64,000 nucleotides of DNA, from NCBI GenBank assembly GCA_031761405.1, contig JASEVX010000005.1, positions 859,954-923,953 on the forward strand, read 5' to 3'. Shown here piece by piece: positions 12,206-24,984 of the stretch (its first letter is position 1; the number at the start of each line of letters is the position of its first letter). The notes under the pieces are model-generated. The model saw only the letters and a list, made by a program, of their open reading frames with translations, searched no databases and had not been told where the DNA came from. The position numbers and the translations under genes are program-made. The DNA is from Serripes groenlandicus. Taxonomy: Eukaryota > Mollusca > Bivalvia > Cardiida > Cardiidae.

Positions 12206-12885
12206 GACATATGTCACGATGTCAGTTAAACTCTCTAATTTGAGCAATATACAGCCGGAGTTGGGTTGTAGACTTGGCCAAAATGCCAGCTCTATCTGAA
12301 CATTGCAGGCAGCTGCCATAAATCCGGCTAGTGAGCCAGAGTGTCGCACCTTTACCTGGCACATGTCACGATGCCAGTTAATCTCTCTAATTCGAACAGG
12401 ACGGGTGCAAAGTCGGGACTTTGTCGGAAAATCCCAACTCCAGCTGGGCGTGGCAGCCGGCTGACGCAACTTGGCGAAACAGGACCTCATGCAACACGAG
12501 GTCGGTTTCAGGCGCATTCACCGGGCATGCATCAATCAATCGTCCTATTCATCCATCTCGAACAATGGGCATGCCAAAAAAAGGGGGTAGAAGCCACTCT
12601 GAAGGCCCAACTCCGGCTGGGTTTTGCAGCCGGCTGCTATAAATCCGGGCGGAATCCGGCTAGTGCGACTGGGAACCAGAGTGTGTCACTTTCACCTGAC
12701 GTATGTCACGATGCAAGTTAAACTCTCTAATTCGAGCAATATACAGCTGGAGTTGGGCTGTAGACTTGGCCAAAATGCCAACTTCATCTGAACATTGCAG
12801 CCAGCTGCCATAAATCCGGGTGGAATCCGGCTAGTGCGACTTGGAGCCAGAGTGTGCCACCCTCACCTGCATAGTATCAAAATTC
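12206..12885. repeat. GC-rich complex repeat with three internal units
   Basis: Clearly richer in GC than its surroundings. The phrase ATGTCACGATGYMAGTTAA recurs at about 12212, 12364 and 12703. The first and last units share long stretches, including TAGACTTGGCCAAAATGCC and GCTGCCATAAATCCGG. Open frames here run on both strands and look incidental. It is probably a nested interspersed repeat inserted at the end of the duplicated block. Confidence 0.65.
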
Positions 12886-13177
12886 GTCTTGTCATGTCTT
12901 TGCATTAGTCATGTTTAGAAAACATTGTAGAAAATGACAAAGTACCGACAAAATCTATTCCACATTTTCTGTGCATTCGCATACAGGTCATCCCGCGTTT
13001 GAGCAAATTTGATAAGAGGGTCATTGCCATACATGAAAATCAACTTAGGTTGAAATAAATATATAATTGCGCATGATTGCAATCTGATCCAATGTGTAGT
13101 TTTGTAAGAAAGTTCTTGAAACATTCTACCACTGTTTGGCAAACAGTGCACAACAAGATCAAATACCACCTTCGCGG
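12886..13177. other. AT-rich spacer
   Basis: No gene or recognised repeat. Confidence 0.5.
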
Positions 13178-13405
13178 TGTAGTACCTGGTAAAGAGTCCG
13201 CATCGGTTGCGGGAGGTCACGGGTTCGCTCCCGGCCGGGTCATACTAAAGGTAGTAATGGATTCTCTCTTGGGCGCTCAGGGTTGTGAGGGTAGCCTTAC
13301 GACTGACTGAATTGTTTTAGGCTGGTAACTTACCCAGGAAAAGATAAGATATAGCTGAAAAATTGTCGAAGGCAGTGTGAAACACCAGGCATACACACAA
13401 GCAAA
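13178..13405 (+). mobile_element. tRNA-derived SINE (family B)
   Basis: The head has an A-box-like TAGTACCTGGTAAAGAGTC and a B box, GGTCACGGGTTCGCTCCC, ending CCGGCCGGGTCATAC. The body includes GGTAGTAATGGATTCTCTC, CGACTGACTGAATTG and a tail with AGCTGAAAAATTGTCGAAGG and GTGTGAAACACC. Related copies are at 13815-13935 (-), 35551-35640 (+, head), 39030-39222 (-), 44320-44525 (+) and 53499-53690 (+). Confidence 0.8.
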
Positions 13406-13814
13406 CAGCAAGATCAAAGTGTTCTGATAATCAAACTGTGCGTTTTGCATTGAGTAGGGCATATTCAAACATATTCCGAAGACATGGTAACATAATTGAA
13501 CTTTTATATCAATTCTTACATAGACAATTGGCCCAGTTGGTTAGACGATGTCGTTTTCAGAAATCTGTTTAACACACGAACACGGGCAACAACAATTGCT
13601 CATTTTGAACACTGACACCAGACCATCAAAATAATGACTTCATAGAAGACATCATTGACACTTAATGTTATCATGTCTTTCTTTGTTTGAAAGCAGAATA
13701 AATAATCAACATAATTATGACTATACGGTTTATATCAACTAGATACACTGCAGGTAAATATTACAAGAAAACAATGTCAACTTTACCTGTGTAAGTTAAC
13801 AGTATGTCTGTTCC

Positions 13815-13935
13815 ATTTATATTGACACCAGAGAGTCAGTCTTTATGCGAACGCCACAACAGTGAGCACCAAGGAGGGAAATTCATTACTTCCAATTATA
13901 TGTCTTTAGTATGATCGAACCCGCAGCCTCCCAAA
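13815..13935 (-). mobile_element. SINE family B fragment, minus strand
   Basis: Reading the plus strand gives the inverse of the family B body: TTGACACCAGAGAGTCAGTC, then CACCAAGGAGGGAAATTCAT, then a B-box relic GATCGAACCCGCAGCCTCCC. Confidence 0.6.
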
Positions 13936-14236
13936 ACAAGTATCCACTAAATGCTGTTAAGAATTAATCATAGTAGTCCTTTAACATGATAATTGAGAAT
14001 AATAGGAACAAATGACTTGATTGCATTTTATCAATGACTATTCAATTTTGTAATTTGCAATAACCATTTAAAAATAATTTCACATCAGTCTTGATGCAGT
14101 TGTAAACCTGCATTTTGCAACATAACTTACCAAGTTTTTTTAACAAGAAAGTAAAATTTCAAAATAATAGAAATATCAGAATAATTGGCATCTCTTGCAA
14201 ATTGAAATTTGAATAAGAAGCTTTAATCATACAGCA

Positions 14237-14437
14237 TTTACCCTTTCCCACATACAACAAATCTATAGCAGACGACTTGGAAAATATTTGGACAAAACGT
14301 CTGTTAATATGAGTGTAATTGTCAAATAGAGTTGAAATCATTCCGTTAAATGGAGAACTTCTCCTTTTGCTACAATATTTACGAAATTCCTCTTTTGCAG
14401 AGGCGTCCGAAAGCCCCTGTTTGTGGGAAAGGGTAAA
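14237..14437. mobile_element. MITE family 1
   Basis: The left end TTTACCCTTTCCCACATACA leads into CTATAGCAGACGACTTGG. The centre has AAATGGAGAACTTCTCCTTT, and the right end GGCGTCCGAAAGCCCCTGTT is followed by GTGGGAAAGGGTAAA. The two ends are imperfect inverse copies. Confidence 0.75.
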
Positions 14438-15955
14438 GCGATGTGTTTATAACACACTTTTAATAGGATTATTGAGAAACTCAATGTTTAAAACAATGAA
14501 ATTATCTAGCGATCCTTTTCACTGTTTATCTTTGACTTTATACAGACAGCTTGAAAATATCTTGGACAAAATGTGAAATATCTCAATAAATGACAGTTTA
14601 ATTATTAAATAGATAGTTCATTGTGGCAATGATTTCAAAAGTCATCTGCTGCAGATGTGTTAAAATGTACCAACAGGTGGGAAATGGTTTACGCATTCCC
14701 ACGTATAAACGCATCTTCAGAAGACAACTTAAGAGAACAATCTGGGAAATGAAGAAACATTGCTCATTTTGAGCAATTTCTACTTTTTCACAATGATTTC
14801 AACTTTATTAAAAAATGCACATTCATTTAAAATGATTTCTCATAGTTTTACATAGATGGATGGTTTTAAAGTCGTCTGCTTCAGAATTGTTGCATATGGA
14901 AAAGTGGTAAAACATGGCAAAACAGAACGATTGTTTGCAAGATAGAGATCTTACACATAAACAATCGGTTATCGTCTGTATCAACATATCTTAAGGAGCC
15001 ACTGCTTTAGAAATCATATCTTAAAGTCATCGGCTACATTTTTGTCAAGATTTTTAGAATTCCTCTTGCACGATAGACAGGATTGTAAAGGTCATTTGAC
15101 AAACTAAAATGAGATAATAATGTTAAGAAATTGAAACACGGAATAAACAGAAACGTGTGACTTTTGAGCGACAGATTGGAAAATGTTACAATCAGCCTAC
15201 TAAACAACATTTAAACTATTTTAGAACGTACATCTGTATTGACGAATGACAGTATCGTTTTACCAAAATGTTGCAGAGGAAGCGTCCATATGTTGGAAAG
15301 GATTAAGCAACATGATATGACAAAGTTATTTACGTGTTCAAATGTCTTTGTCAGAAAATAATGTAGATACATAAACTGTTGTATTGTGCAGTAAAGGGTC
15401 ATACATCATGGTATTTTCTCCTATTGTTATGTGTTTTCAACCTTGCATGAAAACTCCTACTTAAGATATTTCACATTTGTTTCTAAGATGTTTTTTGAAG
15501 ATTATGACTCTAAAATCTTCCTTTAAGTTACAGTTTAAAATTGATGTTTTTGTCTCTCTGAAGCATTAACCCTTTCTCTAATGCAAATTACTTTAAATGC
15601 ATTTACAGCAGATGACTTTTTAAAACAATCAAGAGAAAAGGAGAAAGTGCTCATATTACATCAGTTCTCCCTTTTTCAACAATGTTTTCTACATGGTTTC
15701 AATACCTCTTTCATGTTGATAGATGTTGCATTTTTCCTCAGATCGTACCATTTAAGATGCTCTCAATATTCTAGTATAGTGATCTAAGCCGAACCAAAGA
15801 TATGGTTTGATAGAGGAGAGTTTTCTCTACCAACAAATGCCAAAACAACCTAGGATCGGGCTACTTTTGGACGTTTGCGAGGCGGAACGAAAGTGGAACA
15901 CGCACATTTGCGATCCATTTGGGTATCACACTGGTGTACTTTCTCCTAAATGCAA
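14438..15955. other. Spacer with MITE relics, no gene
   Basis: Holds broken MITE family 1 pieces near 14625-14700, 14745-14895 and 15560-15690, recognisable by GTCATCTGCTGCAGATG, TGCTCATTTTGAGCAATTTC and ACAGCAGATGACTTTTTAAA. No coding frame looks real. Confidence 0.6.
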
Positions 15956-15984
15956 GTATATATATATATATATATATATATATA
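15956..15984. repeat. (TA)n microsatellite
   Basis: About 14 uninterrupted TA steps. Confidence 0.95.
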
Positions 15985-16144
15985 ACTAAGTTGAATCTCT
16001 TAAGGGCCATGCAGATGATCGTGGCAGGTTATAACTTTTTTTGTCAACGATGTGTTATGCCCCCTTCCAAACTAGTACAGGTTAGCGTGTTGCTTCTCAA
16101 TGGTATTTCCTGTCACTTTCAACAATGTTTCCGTCATATCACTG

Positions 16145-16280
16145 TGTCAGAACAGAACAGAACAGAACAGAATATAAGCTGAAACAGATTTACATTATAC
16201 ATGTTTATACGAAACATATCAGACGATGACAATTGGTTTAATGCTATTTATGTGAACTAGAACAGAACAGAACAGAACAG
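16145..16280 (+). repeat. Two (AACAG)n tracts
   Basis: Short AACAG tracts of about four units at 16148-16170 and 16259-16282, separated by ~90 bp of non-repetitive sequence. Confidence 0.85.
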
Positions 16281-16477
16281 AACCGTTTATTCCTAATATA
16301 ATACACAAATGCATAGGGCATAGGGCATACACAAACTATACGCCAGACGATGCTAATATTGATGTTAGGTGTAATAGCTGTCCGTGTTTGTGTGGCATAG
16401 CATACCTTCATTCATTCATATAGGATTGATCTTCAGTAGATTGACAATATACATGTGCATACGAAAACTTCACCTAC

Positions 16478-16628
<151 letters not shown>

Positions 16629-17225
16629 CAGAGTAAGTGTTAATCTGGCTGTATGCATGTGTATGTCTATCTGTCTATGTGTGTGTGCCTGTCTATCAAC
16701 ATATGTGTCTACCATTATGTATGTCTATCACTGTCTATGAATGTATGCCTTTCTGCATTATGTCTATCTGAGTGGATGTTCATCTGTAGTTATGTCAGGA
16801 TTGATGTTTATGTATATATCTCTCCGTCTGTCTCTTGTTGTAACTGTCAATCTGACTGTATGTCTATATGCATGTCTATACGTCTGTATGTCAACCTGTA
16901 TGTTTATCCGTCTATGCGTTTGTATTTCCATCATTATGTATGTCTATCATCATGAATGTATGTCTAAAATCATGTGTGTCTATCATATTGTATGTCTATC
17001 ACTTTGTATGTATATCTGTGTTTATGCGTGTATGCCTATATAAATGTATGTCTATCTGAGTTTATGTCTATTTTAGTGTATGTCTCTCTAATTGGATATG
17101 TATGTCTATGTATATCTGTCTATATATGTCTATGTGTGTCACTGTATATGTGTATCTGTATGTATTCATGTCTCTCTGAAGGTATGCCTATCTGAATGTC
17201 TGTCTATCCGAAGGTATGTCTTTAT
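16629..17225 (+). repeat. Degenerate TGTATGTCTATC repeat
   Basis: A decayed simple repeat built from TGTATG and TCTATC/TCTGTC steps. It gives Cys/Tyr/Val/Ser-rich open frames in several plus frames, none of which I consider coding. It appears to be an aged extension of the neighbouring CT microsatellite. Confidence 0.85.
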
Positions 17226-17379
17226 GTATTACTATATTTCTGTAAACTAAGCCGGTCTCTTAAGTCATGGATGTAGTATGTGAATATCGTAAATCGTGTA
17301 GATCAGCCAGTGTAGTTACAATATTGCAATAATTTAACTTCTAAGTATATATTACATATAAGACAAGTAGAAGTTACGG

Positions 17380-18015
17380 GAGAGGGAGGGGGGGTCTGTC
17401 TGTCTGTACGTTGTGAGGACTGAACATTGGATACATATCAACGGTCAGAGGACTTTTTACATTCTGAGGACTTATACTCAGGTCCTCGGAAAGTTTTCTT
17501 GATATAAATCCCCATTATGGGGACTACGTTCTAAACATTAAGAAACATGGTTGTCCTCGTAATGTTTGTGCGATGTGATTTGTGTATTTCTGTCATACAC
17601 AATTTACTCCGTGTGTGTATGTTTGTTCAATCAAAATTCGTCATAAAGATTTCCATTGACCAATCAAATATACATGTATATATATACCGGTGTCAACATA
17701 AAGTACTTAAATTTCTCATAATATCGAATGAGTAAGAACAGCGTTTCCATGTCCTCCTAAAGATGCTATACATAGACAAAAAAGACACTGTCCTCGCACA
17801 GATGGTATAGTCTGAAAGTCCTCAGACTGTAGGGCAGTATAGACCAAATGTCATAAAGGAGTTTTAAAGAAACGGTTCGGATGACATAGATTCTACCTGT
17901 GAGGCTCATAATAAGGCCTACAGAGGAGCAATCTGTGAACTTTCTGAAAGCCTTAACGCTTTCCTTCTTGTTGGTCCTCTAAATGCAGAACTCTGTCAAC
18001 GTCCTCAGAACTACA
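17380..18015. repeat. Region of inverted GAGGAC/GTCCTC motifs
   Basis: The left half carries GAGGAC repeatedly (about 17415, 17447, 17467). The right half carries GTCCTC repeatedly (about 17751, 17792, 17818, 17983, 18001). The inverted arrangement suggests a degraded foldback element of ~600 bp, but I cannot define its ends. Confidence 0.35.
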
Positions 18016-18024
18016 GCAATACAC

Positions 18025-18026
<2 letters not shown>

Positions 18027-18056
<30 letters not shown>
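18027..18056. repeat. (GT)n microsatellite
   Basis: About 15 GT steps, directly next to the GTGGACAC element at 18060-18160. Confidence 0.95.
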
Positions 18057-18059
18057 TCT

Positions 18060-18160
18060 TAGATTTAATACGCTGTGGACACAGTCAGTTGTAAAATAAC
18101 CTACTTTGTGGACACATTTTGAATTGTGGACACCAAAGCGTGGTGTCCACAAAGTTAACG
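18060..18160. repeat. GTGGACAC element, inverse of 34435-34673
   Basis: Contains GCTGTGGACACAGTCAG, CCTACTTTGTGGACAC, TTGTGGACACC and GGTGTCCACAAAG. The reverse complement of 34620-34680 shares the same order, and both copies abut a GT microsatellite. This looks like a short interspersed element with a microsatellite at one end. Confidence 0.55.
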
Positions 18161-21100
18161 TTAAATATGATTACATTTAATATGTTTTTTAATATTCAAC
18201 GGGAAGTGCAAACTGCAGTTGTGAACCACTTTTACACACACATAGGTAATTCCTCAAAAATCGCAGAATTTGGTGTGTGGCACAAGTAATCTCTCGACAG
18301 ACGCACTCTTGTAACATGATATCATCTTGCCTCTCATGGGGTCTAAGCCATGGCAATTAGTCTGCCAGAATAACAATAAATCGCGTTAAACTAGCAATAA
18401 AACAGTTAGGCCGGGCTTATCGGGGCTAATCGGCTATTTAACGGTCATTTATGCAGGATATCAGACATTATGTGATTCGGCTACCTAAGTTTAAGACAGG
18501 AATAAAGGTAAGATATTTAATATAAAGTTATAGTTGCTAAGAAATCTATCTTTTCAGCATTTATAAAATTATGTACATCCGGATTTAGATTAGTGACACC
18601 ACATTGAAAATTGATAAATATAGAATGCCGTGCGGGGAAGTCCTCTTATACATGTTATTATTGTACTATACCTATAGAAAATATCCATTTATACCTACTC
18701 AAAATAATGGGAATGATCCCCTCATTGATATGTACTGTCTACCTTTATACGTTATGTGCTTATTATGGTAAGGGTATTTTAGTATTATTAAAAACTAATA
18801 CAGATTCAGATTATTCTAATTAGGGTCTACACTGCAGTTGATGCAGACAAAATACTCTGTTTGTTGGTGGATGTAAAACTGTGTAGACCCAGATCAAACG
18901 TCGATTAAAGAATGTCCAGCGTGTCTGCGTCTACCCCTTTTTGTTCAGTAGATAAGTCCATAGCCTGATTAAGACTCTTTGACATATTCACATAACACCG
19001 GTATGTTACATACTTGTAATCAAACACTCATTACTGAATTATTCTGTAAATAAATATAGCAAACGTTTGTTTATCGCATATCAAGTCGATCACTAAACTT
19101 AACGAACGAATGAATTATCACATGTACAGATTACGTGTTGACCTGATAATGTATCAGCCTAGATAGTCGATAATTCTAAAACTATTTAACAATGTATGTG
19201 ACACTAAGGAGGAATGGTACAGTTGAAATATTTTAGAAAACCTTAACTTATTTGGTATCAATGAAAACTTAAAGACATTTCTAATTAAAATCCATCGTTT
19301 TTATTACGTCATTTTATTGCGTATATTTACCATGACGTCGTACTCATCACCATGTAGAGTTAACAAAAATAAAATAAAACATTCACCGTAAGGTTATACA
19401 TCACATTTCTCTCTGAAAAATTATTACGTCAATTTTACGTTGCTATCAATTTTATGTTGCGTTAATTTCAGCATTAGATGTGTTTTTATACCAAACACTA
19501 TTAATGCAATAAGTTCTCTTGAATACTTTAAAAACTATTTAAAATTGCGAATTAAAAAACCAAGCATCTGCAATATGTGCAGACATCGATTAAACTTTGT
19601 TTTAGAACCATGTCAAGGAGATTTGCTCTTCACAATCGAGCCGCCATAAACTTGTTATATTGAAATAGCAATCGGAATCGAATTAAATCGGTATAACCAT
19701 ATTCGAAGCGAATGTATGGCATAGTAATACCATTCAAAATCGCACGCTGCACTTTATAAACCATATGATGCGGTGGTCAAATCGCATCATACTGTAACCA
19801 TCATGTGGTTTCGAAGAGTTTGAACCGGTTCGTAGACAATATATATTAACCTTAACCAAACCGGATGCGAACCGTAAAACACGGTTTTAATGTTTTAGGA
19901 AGCTGGTCGTGGACATCGGTGTTTGCAGAAAAAATATAAATTTGTGATAGTAGAATTCGAAAACAGAACTATTATCTATAAACTTTTGATAAGCGTCCGT
20001 TGTTATGTTTCCTCTCTAATAAAACGGAATTTGGCGCCGAAAGATGCAAATCGTCGTCTGCTTTTGTCTTTAAATATCACCTGATATACATGTAATTTAC
20101 CTGAAAACCTATTGTGTGACTGCCTTGATCCGGATCATATCTGAAAAGGCGTATCATGATGGACATAAGTTCTTTTCAGTTAACATCCCAGTCATATCGC
20201 AATAAAACAGTGATCACATGAGTAACACGATACATCACGGACACCAAGAGACCGATCGCACGAGCTCATTACTTGGTGAATCTTTCTGTTTTCTTTTATA
20301 GGTTGAAAATATCTGTCATCTCGAGCTCTGTTATCTGAATATGCGTTTAGAACATAAGGCTTTGTCTTTCATTTCGATACCTGTGAATAATACAGGAACA
20401 ATACACAAGTTTAAGACGTCAAAATTACCAAGCGTGACAATTTTTCTCCACACAGATAACGGTCGAAATGAGATAGTATATGTCGCTTGTCTTAACTGAA
20501 AAAAACTGTATAGATAAAAGAGAAAAATAATATTATGTAAATTGAATTATAAGGTTTTAGGTTCAGTATATCTTTAAATTTCGGGATACCGATTTTACGC
20601 ATTCATGATTAAACAACGTTTTTTACAGAAGCGTGACCATTTTTCTCCACAAGCCTTTTTCTTATTTTTTTGAAAAGTATTAAGTCATTTGCTATATAAT
20701 TCAGTACGCATTATAAAAGAAAAATAATATTGTAAATTTGAGATTTCAAAGCGGTTGGAGTTAAATTAATATTAAAAAACTACCTGCCATTTCTGCGTTG
20801 TGTGTTTTCCGACGTCTTTTTTTCAGATCTTACATGATTTATGTACAATTTATTTGTATACATTTGCCAAAATAAAGTGGACGCGTTGTTATGTTTTGTT
20901 ATGATGTTGAATTATGTCATCTCTGGAAACTCGTGCTGTCATTTCTGGAAACTCGTGCAGTGTTTTCCCGTCAAGAAAAAAGGAGACGAAGTTTATATAT
21001 CATAGGTGTGAATACTAGAAGAGAGCGTTTCACTGTTACATCTTACACAACGTTTTTTCATGTTTTTTGTTATCGTTTTATGCTGTATTTGAAATTCTGT

Positions 21101-22080
21101 TGAACTAATGTTATTTTTTTTAATACCATATTTATCTACGTTTTGTACAGCACATATTGGTATATCATACATGACATTCATTTCCAAAACTGAATTATCA
21201 AGGACTGACTTTGTCCTGTTGGTAGGTGCATTTGACGTTGAGCCGGGTTAGCTTGCGCGACGTCTTAGTTATTTTGGGGTTTTCATGAGTGTCAAATTTT
21301 GTAGACTCCGTTCAGAGTTGGCGGTCGTTGTACTCGTTATCAACGAACGATTTTATTCTCACAAATGTAAGCTTACAGAAACGAAATGTATTTACTCGGT
21401 CAACATTCAACATTCATTTTCCTTTTAATTTCGAATAATAAACTAATAGCCCTTATCACGAGATAAACATTATTACGCCTCTGTTGTAAAGCTTTTACCA
21501 ACCTACATCTACCCGCACACCTATGTATATGGGCCTGTTTTTGGTGTTTTGTAGTTGCTGTATTTTCTTTAAAAAAAAAAATCCCTCCCGTTATTATTTC
21601 TATAATAATAGAACTCCCCTCTCTCAATTCCGCATAAAGAACTTGCCATGAGACCTTGCATTCAATGCATTCTCAGACTCAAATCTCAAGAATAATCTAC
21701 ATTTGTTAATGCCCAGCTTCTTCGTTTCTGGTAAAGATGGGCACCATACAAAATGGTTAGATATTATTCTTTGGTTTCGAGTTGTAGATTTTATTACTGA
21801 ATTTGTTGTGCATGCATTTCATCCAAGCAAATGCTCGGGAAAACACACCTCATAATTGGACTCCAAGTTTAGAAAACTGCCCTTAAAACATTGTAAACAG
21901 TGCATACCCAATTCAGCCATTGCATCATACCTGGGTCTTTACACTTTGAAGTGTTTATAGGGGAAAAAACGACTACCTTTGACATACGCCAATCAGCGCA
22001 GCCCCTTTCCCCTTGCTCGTTGCTCAAATTCCCGTCTCCTAACACGTATGTACTTTAAATTGGTAAAACTAATATCTGTA
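18161..22080. other. 3.9 kb with no recognised gene
   Basis: I see no credible coding frame, RNA gene or known repeat. Minor items: a hairpin GGGTCTACAC...GTGTAGACCC at 18824-18892, and a short direct repeat CTGGAAACTCGTGC at about 20924 and 20946. The sequence is AT-rich and single-copy in appearance within this window. Confidence 0.5.
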
Positions 22081-22711
22081 TCTGAAAGACAAACAGCTTG
22101 GATCCGGGATCAGATGCCGATGTCTGATCCGGATCCAATCTTTTTGGAATTCTCAACACAGACGTGAATAGTTGGATAAGGCTTAATAAGGCAGGCGAGT
22201 CTGTCGTCTGCTATATTTAAAACATCATCGTGTGTACTTAAAATTGGTGAAACTAGTACATATATCTGAAAGTCGAACGACTTGGATCGGGATCAGACGC
22301 CGAATTATTCGGGGTTGATTCAGACCTAAGCTGCTCCACAATGCAGTCGTGAAAAGCGGGATAAGGCTTTATTCCGCAGGCGAGACAAGTGTTTCGAAAA
22401 AACATATTTCTAGCTGTAAATGTTACACTTTACGCTTTCAACATTTTCTTCAACAAATTAGAATATAAAATAAAATTATTTGGCGAATAGCGATACACAG
22501 TTAACACAGGTACAATTTTGCGTGACCTTTTACAGTGGGAGAAGTGCTATTCTTTACCGTTTCATTTAGTGTCAAACAGTTTGGAGCCAATGACTCGGCG
22601 TCTGATCAAGCCCCAAACTGTTTGTGTACAGTATGACTAAACAGTGGATATGACCCATATCCGCGGCTAGGAATGAGGTTAAAGGGACCAGTAACAGAGC
22701 GTAGACCATGA

Positions 22712-22902
22712 CAAAACGACGAGTCGCTGATGTGACGGTTAGTTAATAGTTTACACTATAAGTTTGAATCCAGATCACGCCGAGTGTTTCGTAATCAGAT
22801 CGTGTTCCAAGCTATTTTGCAAATGGCTAATGATTTCACCTTGTATTTTTAAGCAAATCGAATAAATATGAAAACTGAAGTTGACGAAAGTTTGAGCAGG
22901 CG
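22712..22902 (+). repeat. ~190 bp direct repeat, copy 1
   Basis: Shares GAGTCGCTGATGTGACG, TTTGAATCCAGATCACGCCG and AAGCAAATCGAATAAATATG with 23698-23888. The copies are 986 bp apart. Confidence 0.8.
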
Positions 22903-23697
22903 ACGATTTTCACAATAGAAATAGGGCTTAGACTTTAATTTCTCGTTGTCACGGCCTTATATTGTTTTAAACATGCAGTGTGGTATCGATATTTGTCCAT
23001 TATTTTGAATTACACACGTTGACGTCCAAATGATTGTTGCCTTCATTGACTTATAGGACATTTACTTCTAAATAATGGACAGTTATCGATTAACTCTGGG
23101 AAATAAAGTACAAATATAACACTGGGCGACTTTACATTCACGTTTAAACTTTACAGCAATATAACAAATTAAGGTAACTTCGGATTGATACATTGTTCGT
23201 TATGTTTGCAGGTAAACAATTGCTATGAATTTCGAATACAGATCCGAGTTACTCGTCGCCTGAAATACGTGACAGCTGTCTGCATACGTTGTATCAGACG
23301 TTCAGAACCATGTAATCGGTGGAATATGGGTTAAGAAACATGCAACCCGCACACTATTATAACCCTTATCATGCTGCTATCATTCTCGGGTGCTGGAATA
23401 GTCGAGTTGATTGGCGCTTCCGATCCAAGAAATTTGAAATTAATAATTTTGTCGCGATTAGCATAATAAAGGTAAATTTATCAAAACATGAAGGAATTCT
23501 AGTTGTGTAAACAAGACGTTGGTTGGAAGTAGGGTTGATCGCTCGGCGTATGATCCAAACCCAAGCTGTTGGATAGTAGGCTATACATATCAACCACTCT
23601 TTCTCACAAATGTTCTAGTAATTTTTTATAATATTTGTCACCAACTAGATTTAAAAGTACTATGTTCCTCTGTCTATGCAAACAGCGTAGATCATGA

Positions 23698-23888
23698 CAA
23701 AACGTAGAGTCGCTGATGTGACGTTTAGTTAATATTTTACACTTTAAGTTTGAATCCAGATCACGCCGAGTGTATCGGAATCAGATCTTGTTCCAAGCTA
23801 TTTTGCAAACGGCTAATGTTTTTACCTTGTATTTTTAAGCAAATCGAATAAATATGCAAACTGAAGTTTACGAAAGTTTGAGCAGGAG
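23698..23888 (+). repeat. ~190 bp direct repeat, copy 2
   Basis: Matches 22712-22902 over its full length, with scattered substitutions. Confidence 0.8.
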
Positions 23889-24896
23889 TAGTAGAGGGCG
23901 GGACCCTAGACCAAAGTGTTTACTATATGTTCTATAGGAATCCGCCATTTTGTTTTGAGGAGTCAATTTTTCTCCTATATATTCCTATATAATTAATAAG
24001 AACCCGTCATCTTGTTTGTGAGGAGTCAATTTTCTGTTTTGAATGATTTTTAACCTTTATATTTCAGGTGTGCGAACAATAGAGCATTGAAATGGCAAAG
24101 AAAACGTGGACAATGGATGCATAGACTGCTTTAAACCAAATGGCGCCACAGTGTCTGAAGAACACCTGCACGTTAACACTTGCCTGAGAATAACCCTTTA
24201 CACTGCTGTTCAAAAGTTTACCCTTCATGATGAAAGTTATTATTATGTTTGAATTTGCACTTGAAAAGTGTCAGTGGAGTTATACACGACTTTACCAATT
24301 CGATCAGATGTTAAATATAGAGGGAAAAGGAGCCCATTAAAAGCGTCAAATCAGTTTTTACTAATTTATTTCACTATTTACGCTTTAACTTTTTTGTTTT
24401 AGGTTATCAAATGATAGAGGACACTAAAAGCTTTCATTTAAACCCGGGGTGGTCGATAACATTTTCAGCCGTTTTCGTGTTATGTAATACGAGAGATTTT
24501 TAAACCCTAGAAATGAACTTTCCCCGATCCTCAAGTTTGATATACCGTTGGAAAGATTATGTTGAGCCCTTTTCATATATGAAAAAATATGATCCTACGA
24601 CTAATAGTTCTCTAGTTATCGCCGTTTTAAATTATTGCTTAAAAGCGCGTCAAAAGTCTTCTTAATGCGTAAATGCCGATATCTCCTTTATTTCTTGTTC
24701 GAATGTAGTCGTGTTTGGACCCATTGAAAAGAGTTTCGGATTTTCTATCGATTGATACAAAGGTGTAGACTCACTTACTTCGTTTTTAATGCAACCTCTA
24801 GTCATGGGATTTACTATTTGTTATTCATTTTAAAGTAAAGTTTGATGTACTTTACCATTGTTAACATGGAAGACTGGATAGACGCCACGTCGGTAA

Positions 24897-24984
24897 CGAG
24901 GCGAGTGGTCTGGGTCTACCGACAATGCAAATAGTGTAGACCCAGACCACTAGCCTCGTCTACACTGTTTGCATTGTCGGTAGA
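24897..24984. repeat. Nested double inverted repeat
   Basis: The arm at 24897-24919 (ending GTGGTCTGGGTCTAC) pairs with 24936-24958 with one mismatch. The loop CCGACAATGCAAATAGTGTAGAC pairs in turn with 24958-24984 (CTACACTGTTTGCATTGTCGG). Two mutually exclusive hairpins share the middle segment. A related GGGTCTACAC hairpin lies at 18824-18892. Confidence 0.75.

Noticed and set aside
12194..12721. Open frames of 107-126 codons on both strands
   Set aside because: They fall in a GC-rich internal repeat where stops are rarer; both strands open in the same place.
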